In this document: positions 5,448-12,361 of the stretch, piece after piece
Layout of the letters: each line of letters opens with the position of its first letter
Position numbering within the stretch: position 1 is the stretch's first letter
Source: Gammaproteobacteria bacterium
GTDB lineage: Bacteria; Pseudomonadota; Gammaproteobacteria; Steroidobacterales; JABDKV01
Direction: 5' to 3'
Length of the DNA: 20,452 bases
Assembly: GCA_029862285.1 (NCBI GenBank)
Contig: JAOTXR010000002.1
Location: forward strand, 1 to 20,452
Position numbers and translations under genes: made by a program
The notes under the pieces: generated by a model
Seen by the model: only the letters and a program-made list of their open reading frames with translations
Database searches by the model: none
What the model was told of the DNA's origin: nothing

Positions 5448-6311
5448 ATGTGGAAGGCTGCCGTCGCCGCAGCGCGCAAAGAAGGCGTAGACATTGTGGC
5501 TGATAGCGCCCGGTCCATTGCCGGGGGCAGTATCAATGATGCGTGGCGAGTGAACAGCGATATCGGTCCGTTGTTCGTCAAATTCAACGACAGTGCCATG
5601 CACGAGATGTTCGCTGCAGAAGCAGCCGGGCTGCAGGAATTAGCGCAGACCAATTCCATACGAGTGCCACGAGTCATTTGCAGCGGTTGCGATAACAGCT
5701 GGTCATTCCTGATTCTGGAGTACATAGCGTTTGACCGGTCCGACAACGAGGCGGGCCGGCTACTCGGGTTGCAGCTGGCACAGCTGCACGGCTGTCACAG
5801 TGAGGCATTTGGCTGGTTTCGCGACAATACCATTGGCAGCACGCCACAGATCAATACCCAAACCGACGACTGGATAGAGTTTTTTGGGCAACATCGACTT
5901 GGATTTCAGCTCGAATTGGCCAGCCGGCGCGGCGGGGCGCGGTTGGCCAAAAGCGGCGCACAATTGTGCGAGCAACTCGACCGGTTCTTCGCCGGCATAA
6001 CTATTGAACCTGCACTGTTGCATGGCGATCTTTGGGGTGGCAACTGGGGTGTCTGCAAAGGACAACCGGTCATATTCGATCCGGCGGTTTACTATGGTGA
6101 CTCCGAAACCGATATTGCCATGACCACACTATTCGGCGGGTTCCCCCAGAGTTTTTACACCACCTACCGCGAAGAGCTGCCGGATAAACCTGGGGGCAGG
6201 CAGCGGCGGGAGCTATACCGGCTCTACCACGTGCTAAATCACTACAACCTGTTTGGGGGTGGTTATGGCGCACAGGCCGAACGAATGATCGGCGCTTTGC
6301 TGGCCGACTAG
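5448..6311 (+). CDS. Fructosamine/ketosamine kinase family protein
   Basis: A 287-residue APH-like kinase. Near the N-terminus, IAGGSINDAWRV with VKFNDSAMHEMFAAEAAGL forms the nucleotide-binding part, with the Lys and Glu of the family. The catalytic loop is LLHGDLWGGNW (D194, N199) and the metal-binding Asp is D211 in VIFDPAVYYGDSETDIAM; GGFPQSFYTTY and the C-terminal HVLNHYNLFGGGYG block are hallmarks of the fructosamine kinase family (YniA/FN3K). The expected reaction is ATP-dependent phosphorylation of sugar-amine adducts, which destabilises them and deglycates proteins or small molecules. It is four bases behind the exonuclease gene. Its stop codon overlaps that of the convergent EF-hand gene. 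Length is typical of the family. Confidence 0.9.
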   Translation: MWKAAVAAARKEGVDIVADSARSIAGGSINDAWRVNSDIGPLFVKFNDSAMHEMFAAEAAGLQELAQTNSIRVPRVICSGCDNSWSFLILEYIAFDRSDNEAGRLLGLQLAQLHGCHSEAFGWFRDNTIGSTPQINTQTDDWIEFFGQHRLGFQLELASRRGGARLAKSGAQLCEQLDRFFAGITIEPALLHGDLWGGNWGVCKGQPVIFDPAVYYGDSETDIAMTTLFGGFPQSFYTTYREELPDKPGGRQRRELYRLYHVLNHYNLFGGGYGAQAERMIGALLAD

Positions 6312-6547
6312 TATTCCCACCAGGTAGTCCTCCACCACTCGATGAATTCCTCCAGATCGACATGACCGTCGGCATTCGTATCGATGATGGAGAAGCCCTC
6401 CGCGGCCTGCTGTACCGTCGATTCGGGAGAGATAACTTTCAATAGCTCGGTAAATTCGTCAAAATCGATATAGCCGTTCTGATCGCGGTCGAAATATTCA
6501 AAACTCTCGCGGATTTCACGGGCCTTTAGATCGGGTAGTTTAGTCAT
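6308..6547 (-). CDS. Small two-EF-hand calcium-binding protein
   Basis: A 79-residue cytoplasmic protein (no signal peptide) with two canonical EF-hand loops: residues 20-31 D-R-D-Q-N-G-Y-I-D-F-D-E and 56-67 D-T-N-A-D-G-H-V-D-L-E-E, with acidic or Asn residues at positions 1, 3, 5, 9 and 12 and Gly at 6. Helices flank both loops, and a Trp-rich tail (EFIEWWRTTWWEY) could report or bind a hydrophobic target on calcium binding, calmodulin-like. ATG 6547 is chosen (MTKLPDLKAREI); ATG 6556 would add three residues and starts inside a TATAAT box, and an open frame to 6625 is unlikely to be translated. The stop overlaps the fructosamine kinase stop. Target protein unknown. Confidence 0.88.
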   Translation of the reverse strand: MTKLPDLKAREIRESFEYFDRDQNGYIDFDEFTELLKVISPESTVQQAAEGFSIIDTNADGHVDLEEFIEWWRTTWWEY

Positions 6548-6554
6548 GGGAATC

Positions 6555-6560
6555 ATTATA
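6555..6560 (-). promoter_or_regulatory. TATAAT box next to the EF-hand start
   Basis: A perfect TATAAT reads on the minus strand, with the chosen ATG seven bases further on. If it is a working -10 element, the transcript would begin at or near the A of the ATG and be leaderless. No convincing -35 hexamer sits 16-18 bases upstream, so the box may be fortuitous. Confidence 0.3.
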
Positions 6561-6594
6561 CTTGGGCGCGCTGCCGGCGAAAGCGCCAGCCGCC

Positions 6595-6623
6595 TTGAAA
6601 ATCCCTTTTCGCATCGGTATAAC
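6595..6623 (+). promoter_or_regulatory. Sigma-70-like promoter of the ABC transporter operon
   Basis: TTGAAA (6595-6600) and TATAAC (6618-6623) are each five-of-six matches to consensus and are exactly 17 bases apart. Predicted start near 6630 gives a leader of about 40 bases before GTG 6671. This is the best promoter match found in the window, and it is correctly placed at the head of a four-gene operon. Confidence 0.6.
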
Positions 6624-6636
6624 AAGCCCCCTCGAG

Positions 6637-6660
6637 AACACGGTGTTGTTGCCCGGCAAC
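6637..6660. promoter_or_regulatory. Two abutting palindromes in the ABC operon leader
   Basis: AACAC-G-GTGTT (6637-6647) is directly followed by GTTGCC-C-GGCAAC (6648-6660). Both are perfect around a single central base and lie just after the predicted transcription start and 10 bases before the start codon. They could be adjacent operators or, as RNA, structures occluding the ribosome site. One-base loops argue for DNA-binding sites rather than hairpins. Confidence 0.45.
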
Positions 6661-6670
6661 GGTAAAAGCA

Positions 6671-7603
6671 GTGATTAAAGCCACCAGACTTTCGAAGTAT
6701 TACGGTAGTTTGACCGCCGTAGACAATCTGTCCTTCCAGGTCGGACCGGGGGAAGTTCTCGGTTTTCTGGGCCCGAATGGCGCCGGTAAATCCACAACAA
6801 TGCGCATGATCGCCGGGTTTCTGACGCCCAGTGGCGGGACCGCGACGGTCTGTGGTTTCGATATCCAGAAAGATCCCATCGCCGCCAAGTCGGCCATCGG
6901 CTATCTGCCTGAAGGCGCGCCGAACTACCCGGAGATGAGTTGTGGCAGGTTCCTGGATTTCATTGCCGACGTGCGCCAGCTAAAGGGCAATACCCGTCGG
7001 GCACGGCTGGACGACGTGATTGACCGACTGCATCTAGGGCCGGTAATGCACCAGGCTATCGACACTTTGTCCAAGGGTTTCAAGCGACGGGTTGGTCTGG
7101 CGCAAGCCATCATCCACGATCCGCAGGTCTTGATTCTCGACGAGCCGACTGACGGCCTGGATCCGAATCAGAAATTCGAAGTACGTGAACTAATCCATAA
7201 AATGGCATCGGACAAGATTATCGTTATTTCAACTCACATACTCGAAGAAGTGCACGCGGTTTGCAGCCGCGCCATCATCATCGCGAATGGCAAGCTGTTG
7301 GCGGATGACACGCCGCAGGCTCTGGAATCCCGCTCGCGTTATCATAATGCTGTGTCCCTGCGGGTTGGCCAGGGAACTGACGCAGAATCGGTTCGCAACA
7401 TCCTGCGTTCACAACAGCAAATCGGTCGCATCGAAGGCGAGGGTGACTCTATTACCGCATTCCCCAAAGACGGTGCGCTGCTGCTGCCACGCATAACCGG
7501 ACTGGCCAACGAACACAACTGGCAGCTGGATGAACTGCATCTGGAGAGTGGTCGGCTCGATGAAGTATTTCGTGACATCACAAGCGCGGAGCCACAGGTA
7601 TGA
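6671..7603 (+). CDS. ABC transporter ATP-binding protein (GldA/NatA-like)
   Basis: A 310-residue ABC ATPase, cytoplasmic, energising the permease encoded next. Walker A is G34-PNGAGKS-T42, the Q-loop region is around GYLPEGAPNY, the signature is the degenerate LSKGF (133-137), Walker B is VLILDEP (153-159) with D-loop GLD, and the switch His is H189 (VISTHI). YLPE after the Q-loop and LSKG in place of LSGG are typical of ABC-2 exporters such as the gliding-type GldA group. Residues 225-310 form a C-terminal extension common in this family. It starts with GTG at 6671 after GGTAAAAGCA. It overlaps the permease gene by ATGA, so the subunits are translationally coupled. Substrate unknown; no gliding genes proper are nearby. 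Confidence 0.93.
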   Translation: MIKATRLSKYYGSLTAVDNLSFQVGPGEVLGFLGPNGAGKSTTMRMIAGFLTPSGGTATVCGFDIQKDPIAAKSAIGYLPEGAPNYPEMSCGRFLDFIADVRQLKGNTRRARLDDVIDRLHLGPVMHQAIDTLSKGFKRRVGLAQAIIHDPQVLILDEPTDGLDPNQKFEVRELIHKMASDKIIVISTHILEEVHAVCSRAIIIANGKLLADDTPQALESRSRYHNAVSLRVGQGTDAESVRNILRSQQQIGRIEGEGDSITAFPKDGALLLPRITGLANEHNWQLDELHLESGRLDEVFRDITSAEPQV

Positions 7604-8334
7604 GCTCAGTCTGGGTGATCATGAAAAGAGAGTTGCGTAGTTATTTTGCTACGCCAGTAGCCTACGTGTTCATTTTCATATTCCTGGCCCTCACCGGATT
7701 ATTCACTTTTCAGATCGGTGGCTTTTATGAAAGGGGCCAGGCAGATTTGGCGGCGTTCTTTGAATTTCACCCCTGGCTCTATTTATTTCTGGTGCCGGCG
7801 CTGTCGATGCGCTTGTGGGCCGAGGAGCGCAAGATCGGTACGATCGAGCTGCTGATGACGCTGCCAGTGACGATGTGGCAAGCGGTGTTGGCCAAGTACC
7901 TCGCGGCGTGGTGTTTTACAGGCATCGCGCTGGCGTTGACGTTTCCTTTGTGGATCACGGTCAACTACCTGGGAAATCCGGACAACGGGGTGATCCTTGC
8001 CGCTTACATCGGTTCGTTCCTGATGGCTGGCGGGTTTTTGGCAATCGGCGCTTGTTTATCGGCCGTCACACGCAACCAGGTAATCGCGTTCATACTGACC
8101 GTAAGTCTCTGCTTCATGTTACTGCTGATCGGACACCCACAGGTACTGAGTGTCATGCAGGGTTGGGTGCCGCAGTTCATTGTCGATGCAATTGCTTCAT
8201 TGAGTTTTCACACGCACTTTGCCTCGATAAAGAAAGGGGTAATCGATCTGCGGGATCTCGTGTACTTTGTGCTGGTGATTACGTTTTTCCTCATTGCAAA
8301 TGCAGTGATTCTCGACGTGAAGAAATCAAACTGA
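7600..8334 (+). CDS. ABC-2-type permease (GldF-like)
   Basis: A 244-residue membrane protein with six predicted helices, beginning with VAYVFIFIFLALTGLFTF, then LYLFLVPALSM and later segments near residues 96-118, 128-150, 155-178 and 218-238. The block LSMRLWAEERKIGTIELLMTLPVT is the cytoplasmic coupling motif diagnostic for the ABC-2 permease family that includes GldF and NosY-like proteins. It overlaps the ATPase gene by four bases, and its TGA overlaps the next ATG by one base (TGATG). Two copies of permease and ATPase would form the exporter, with the GldG-like and DUF4340 proteins as periplasmic-facing auxiliaries. Confidence 0.92.
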   Translation: MSSVWVIMKRELRSYFATPVAYVFIFIFLALTGLFTFQIGGFYERGQADLAAFFEFHPWLYLFLVPALSMRLWAEERKIGTIELLMTLPVTMWQAVLAKYLAAWCFTGIALALTFPLWITVNYLGNPDNGVILAAYIGSFLMAGGFLAIGACLSAVTRNQVIAFILTVSLCFMLLLIGHPQVLSVMQGWVPQFIVDAIASLSFHTHFASIKKGVIDLRDLVYFVLVITFFLIANAVILDVKKSN

Positions 8335-10211
8335 TGAGAAATTGGCAAAAAAACCTGTTCAGTCTTTCGGGGCTGGCCGTAATGGCAGTCCTGTTGGTTG
8401 GCCTGATCGTGCTCAGCAATATTCTCCTGCGCGGCTTTCGTCTGGACCTGACGGAAAACCGGCTTTACACGGTCAGCGAAGGTACGCGCAACGTACTGCG
8501 CAAGATTGACGAACCAATCAATGTCTATTTCTTCTATTCCGAGACCGAGGCGAGAACAGTGCCGTCACTGCGGCCCTACGCGGTGCGCGTACGCGAAACG
8601 CTGGAAGAGTTCGCTCAGCATGCAGACGACAAATTGCGTTTGCAGGTAATCGATCCGCTGCCCTTCAGCGAAGAAGAAGACCAGGCTTCGCAGTTCGGGC
8701 TGCAGGCGCTGCCTACCGCCAGCGGCGCATCGGTTTACATGGGCCTGGCAGCGACCAATTCTGTCGGTGACCAAGAGACCATACCGTTTTTCGATCCGGG
8801 CAAAGAAGCCACGTTGGAATACGATCTGGCAAAGCTGGTCTACACGCTGGCGAACCCGAAGAAGCCGGTTGTCGGGTTGATGACCGGATTGTCGATGGGT
8901 GGGGATTTCAATCCTCAGACCCGTCAGGTGGATCCCGCCTGGGTGATTGACGAGCAAATCAACTCGTTATTCGAGTTGCGCGATCTCAGCCCCGGAACAA
9001 GCGTGATAGACGACGAAATCGATGTGCTAATGCTCGTGCACCCGAAGAATCTCAGTGATGAGACACTTTACGGGATTGACCAGTTCATTATGCGTGGTGG
9101 CAAAGCCCTGATCTTTGTCGATCCGCACGCCGAAGTGGATCGGCCAGTTGAAGATCCGAACAATCCGGCTGCCGCATTTGCAGCCAGCCGCAGTTCGTCG
9201 CTGGAGCGGCTCTTCGACGGCTGGGGCATAGCCGTTTCCACGGCGAGTGTGCTGGGCGACAACGTGCTGGCTTTGCAGATTAGCGCGCGACCGGGCGCGC
9301 CGCCGGCACGCCATCTTGCATTGTTGGGTCTGACCGCCGAGCAATTCAACCAGGAAGACGTCGTGACAGGCGATCTGACCAGCGTCAACCTGGGAATGCC
9401 CGGGTACATAGAAACAAAAGAAGATGCAGCTGTAGCGGTCATTCCGTTGATGCAGTCGACGGATGAGGCCGGGACCATTCCGGTTGACCGCGTGCGCTTT
9501 TTGTCTGACCCGAATGCGTTACGCGATGTCTTTGCGCCGACCGGCAACAAATATACGCTGGCCGCAAGAATATCCGGTCAGGTGGCCAGTGCGTTTCCGG
9601 ATGGCGCGCCTGGCGATGGTGACACCGAGGGCCATCTCGCTGTTGCCGAAGACAGTATTAATGTCGTCGTTGTTGCCGATGTCGATATGCTTGCTGACCA
9701 GTTCTGGGTGCAAGTAAGGAGTTTTTTCGGCCAGCGCATCGTAACCGCCTGGTCGGGCAACGGGGATTTCGTAGTCAATACGCTGGACAACCTCACCGGG
9801 AGCAGCGATCTGATCGGCATACGCAGCCGGGAGACGTATCGCCGGCCCTTCGAACGTGTCGAGGAACTGAAACGCAAGGCAGACGAACGCTTTCTTGCCA
9901 AGGAGCAGGAGTTGCAGGATCAGCTCACGGCGACGGAGGACAAGCTCAGTCAGTTACAGAGCGGTCGGGATGAGGGCAATGCACTGATCATGACTGCGGA
10001 ACAAAGTGCCGAGATCCAGCGATTCCTGGATCAGCGAGTCGGAGTACGTAAAGAGCTGCGTCGCGTGCGTCGTGACCTCGACCGTGATATCAAGAAACTC
10101 GGCACAACACTGAAGGTCATTAATATTGGCCTGATCCCGTCGTTGATTATTATCGGTGCCATCGTTGCGACCATACTTCGGTCGCGTCGGCGCAAGTCGG
10201 GTGTTGCGTGA
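8334..10211 (+). CDS. GldG-family ABC transporter auxiliary protein
   Basis: A 625-residue membrane-anchored protein. An N-terminal helix (residues 12-33, SGLAVMAVLLVGLIVLSNIL) is followed by FRLDLTENRLYTVSEGTRNV, the hallmark opening of GldG/ABC_transp_aux proteins, a large extracytoplasmic region with a class-I-glutamine-amidotransferase-like fold expected from the family (VVGLMTGLSMGG, DVLMLVHPKNLSDETLYGID, GGKALIFVDPHAE), then a coiled coil (about 525-595) and a C-terminal helix (IGLIPSLIIIGAIVATIL) with a basic tail. The start is ATG 8334, one base overlapping the permease stop; the open frame extends further upstream but only through the permease gene. It overlaps the DUF4340 gene by GTGA. 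It is thought to work with ABC-2 exporters; substrate unknown. Confidence 0.9.
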   Translation: MRNWQKNLFSLSGLAVMAVLLVGLIVLSNILLRGFRLDLTENRLYTVSEGTRNVLRKIDEPINVYFFYSETEARTVPSLRPYAVRVRETLEEFAQHADDKLRLQVIDPLPFSEEEDQASQFGLQALPTASGASVYMGLAATNSVGDQETIPFFDPGKEATLEYDLAKLVYTLANPKKPVVGLMTGLSMGGDFNPQTRQVDPAWVIDEQINSLFELRDLSPGTSVIDDEIDVLMLVHPKNLSDETLYGIDQFIMRGGKALIFVDPHAEVDRPVEDPNNPAAAFAASRSSSLERLFDGWGIAVSTASVLGDNVLALQISARPGAPPARHLALLGLTAEQFNQEDVVTGDLTSVNLGMPGYIETKEDAAVAVIPLMQSTDEAGTIPVDRVRFLSDPNALRDVFAPTGNKYTLAARISGQVASAFPDGAPGDGDTEGHLAVAEDSINVVVVADVDMLADQFWVQVRSFFGQRIVTAWSGNGDFVVNTLDNLTGSSDLIGIRSRETYRRPFERVEELKRKADERFLAKEQELQDQLTATEDKLSQLQSGRDEGNALIMTAEQSAEIQRFLDQRVGVRKELRRVRRDLDRDIKKLGTTLKVINIGLIPSLIIIGAIVATILRSRRRKSGVA

Positions 10212-11299
10212 AAGGCCATCATTTCGGTTTGCTGGTCGTTGCCGCGGTGCTGGCTATCCTGGCGGCGCTATGGACCACCAGCATTCGCGAACCGGTGATC
10301 TCCGGCGAGTCAGCCGGTGAATTCTTGCTGCCGGGGCTGGCAGACAATCTCAATAACGTGACTGGCGTAAAACTAACCGGGCCGGGCGCGGAAATCATCG
10401 CAACACTGACGCGCGGCGAGATCAGCTGGGTCCTGGCAGAAAAATCCGGTTACCGGGCCAATATGGGTGAGTTACGCGAGCTACTGGTTAAATTGTCAGA
10501 GGCGACGTTGCTGGAAGAAAAAACCTCCAATCCGGAATTTTACGAGCGCCTCGGCGTTGAAAATATCGAAGCCAGCGACGCGGGCGGTGTGCTGGTCGAA
10601 CTCGAGGGTGTCGATGTGCCCGCGGTCATAGTTGGAGACCAGGAGGGTTCCCGTCAGGCGACTTACGTGCGTCTAATTGCTGAGACGACGAGCTGGCTTG
10701 CCAGCGGTGATATCAATGTCGCGAACGATACGATGCGGTGGCTGGACCGCCAGGCGATAGATATCAACGCGAGCCGCATCGCGGAAATAGAGATCACACA
10801 TGCGGATGGACATACGCTGCGGGTTTCCAAGAGCGAGTTCGGCCAGCCTAACTTCGATGTTGCCAATATCCCCGCTGGTCGCGAGCTCGAGCGCGACAAT
10901 ATTGCCAACGCAATAGGCAGCGTATTGAAGGGTCTGCGTGTCGATGACGTGGCACCATTGAGTGATTCAGGATTTGCCGGCTTGAGCACGACTCGCGCGG
11001 CTTTTCGTGCCTTTGACGGCCTGGTTATCAATGTCGATGTCGCTGCCAAAGATGACAAGTACTACGCGTACTTCCACGCCGCGACAGATGCTGCAATAGC
11101 AACGAGATATTTGCCGGCTGGGGCATCAGAAGATGAGGAGGAGGGACCGCCGCCTCAGCCACAAGCCGACCTGACAGCGATAGCCGCCGAAGCAGATGAA
11201 CTGAACGGCAAGTTCAGTGACTGGGTCTACGAATTGCCCGAGCTCAAGTACGATCAGTTATCTCGGCGTCTGGATGATTTACTGAAAGATCAGAGCTGA
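10208..11299 (+). CDS. DUF4340 domain membrane-anchored protein
   Basis: A 363-residue protein starting at GTG 10208 and overlapping the GldG-like stop. One N-terminal helix (residues 6-22, FGLLVVAAVLAILAALW) anchors a periplasmic chain with the DUF4340 pattern: NNVTGVKLTG, ISWVLAEKSGYRANMGELRE, FYERLGVENIEASDAGGVLV and the repeat of beta-rich segments, with WLDRQAIDINASRIAEIEI in the second half. An acidic, proline-rich linker (DEEEGPPPQPQ) precedes a final FSDWVYELPELKYDQLSRRL helix. DUF4340 proteins regularly follow GldG-like genes and are probably part of the same complex. It converges with the cupin gene with one base between stop codons. Confidence 0.88.
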   Translation: MKGHHFGLLVVAAVLAILAALWTTSIREPVISGESAGEFLLPGLADNLNNVTGVKLTGPGAEIIATLTRGEISWVLAEKSGYRANMGELRELLVKLSEATLLEEKTSNPEFYERLGVENIEASDAGGVLVELEGVDVPAVIVGDQEGSRQATYVRLIAETTSWLASGDINVANDTMRWLDRQAIDINASRIAEIEITHADGHTLRVSKSEFGQPNFDVANIPAGRELERDNIANAIGSVLKGLRVDDVAPLSDSGFAGLSTTRAAFRAFDGLVINVDVAAKDDKYYAYFHAATDAAIATRYLPAGASEDEEEGPPPQPQADLTAIAAEADELNGKFSDWVYELPELKYDQLSRRLDDLLKDQS

Positions 11300-11300
11300 C

Positions 11301-11663
11301 CTACAACCAGTTCGGTTTATCTACCGTAAGCTCGCCCGGGGCATCCCCGGTATTGACAGTGTCAGCTGGTTCCAGCAACAACACGTGGCATTCACGTTCA
11401 GCAACTGGTTTGTGCTCGACACCCCGTGGCACGACACAGAGATCTCCCTTTTCGAGGATCGCCTCGCCATCACGCAGTCGTATTACCATGTTGCCGTGTA
11501 GTACGAGGAACAATTCGTCCGTGTCGGCATGTTTGTGCCAGGTGAATTCGCCCTCAATCTTTACCAGTTTGACCTGATAGTCGTTGATTGCTGCGACGAT
11601 TCCCGGGGTCCAGTGCTGGTCAATCCTGGCCAGCTTGTCTTTCAATCGTATGACCGGAATCAC
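11301..11663 (-). CDS. Single-domain cupin protein
   Basis: A 120-residue cupin barrel with both conserved motifs: WHKHADTDELFLVLHG (metal ligands H43, H45, E50) and GDLCVVPRGVEHKP (H84). This is a full three-His-one-Glu site, so a metal-dependent enzyme or small-molecule binder is expected. The reaction is not deducible. It starts at GTG 11663, two bases after the double-VOC gene's stop, so it is co-translated with it; the VOC and cupin pair behind ferrochelatase suggests a shared transcript rather than a haem role. Confidence 0.88.
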   Translation of the reverse strand: MIPVIRLKDKLARIDQHWTPGIVAAINDYQVKLVKIEGEFTWHKHADTDELFLVLHGNMVIRLRDGEAILEKGDLCVVPRGVEHKPVAERECHVLLLEPADTVNTGDAPGELTVDKPNWL

Positions 11664-11665
11664 GA

Positions 11666-12361
11666 TCAGATGCCGTGCATGTAGATAGCCAGGCCCTCAG
11701 GCGATGTCAACGCGGCGACGCCGGATGGCGCCTGACCCGCGGTATCGATGCCTATTTGTCGTAGGCTCGCCAGTCGCGCTGAAATGTCTTGCGATTGAAA
11801 GCTCAACGCCAGGCCTGATACTTCTGCTGACTGGTGCAGGCCAAGGACCACACCGGATCCACGTAGCCAGATGTGGGGATGCGGTTCGTCGGCCTGACCC
11901 AGTTCATCGAATCCCATGCGTTGCCAGAATGCCGTCGCCGCCTCGAGGTCACGCACCGGCAGCGTAATCTCGCGAAAATGGCCACAAGCTGACTGGATTT
12001 GCTCGAAGTGCGGTGGCGAAAAAGTACGCGCCTCGACCAGCCGCAGGACGTGCCCATCCGGATCTGTGAAAACCAACTCATTGAACTCATCATCGGCCGT
12101 TTTTTCAGTGATGAACTCGATGCCGCGTGAGCGAAACTCGATGATCTCATCGGCGAGATCGGGGAGTACAAAAGTGAGCATCGGCGCAGACGGAGGTATA
12201 TCGTGCAGACCGATATGGATGGTACCGTCGCTGAGGACGGCATAGGCATACTGCCAGACGTCGCCGACATTGAGTTGCTTGAAGCCCAGTTCTTCGTAAT
12301 AGCCGATGGAATCGAGGATTTTTTCCGTGCTCAGGCCAAGTTCGAGAAAACGGCCAATCAC
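11666..12361 (-). CDS. Two-domain VOC (glyoxalase/bleomycin resistance superfamily) protein
   Basis: A 231-residue protein with two VOC modules: about 4-112 (LGLSTEKILDSIGYYEELGF ... FTDPDGHVLRLVEA) and 127-230 (REITLPVRDLEAATAFWQRM ... LTSPEGLAIYMHGI). Each has the F/Y-Y-x-x-LGF / FW-x-RMGF signature and the closing D/E-PDG-H or PEG-x-A strand. Potential metal ligands (His, Glu) occur at the expected ends, but a complete set cannot be assigned by eye. It may be a dioxygenase, lyase or binding protein. GTG 12361 overlaps the ferrochelatase stop (GTGA), giving tight coupling. Confidence 0.86.
   Translation of the reverse strand: MIGRFLELGLSTEKILDSIGYYEELGFKQLNVGDVWQYAYAVLSDGTIHIGLHDIPPSAPMLTFVLPDLADEIIEFRSRGIEFITEKTADDEFNELVFTDPDGHVLRLVEARTFSPPHFEQIQSACGHFREITLPVRDLEAATAFWQRMGFDELGQADEPHPHIWLRGSGVVLGLHQSAEVSGLALSFQSQDISARLASLRQIGIDTAGQAPSGVAALTSPEGLAIYMHGI

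Noticed and set aside
7815..8333. Extending the GldG-like protein upstream to 7815
   Set aside because: The extension runs through the permease gene in another frame. ATG 8334 with TGATG coupling and a typical GldG N-terminus is clearly the start.
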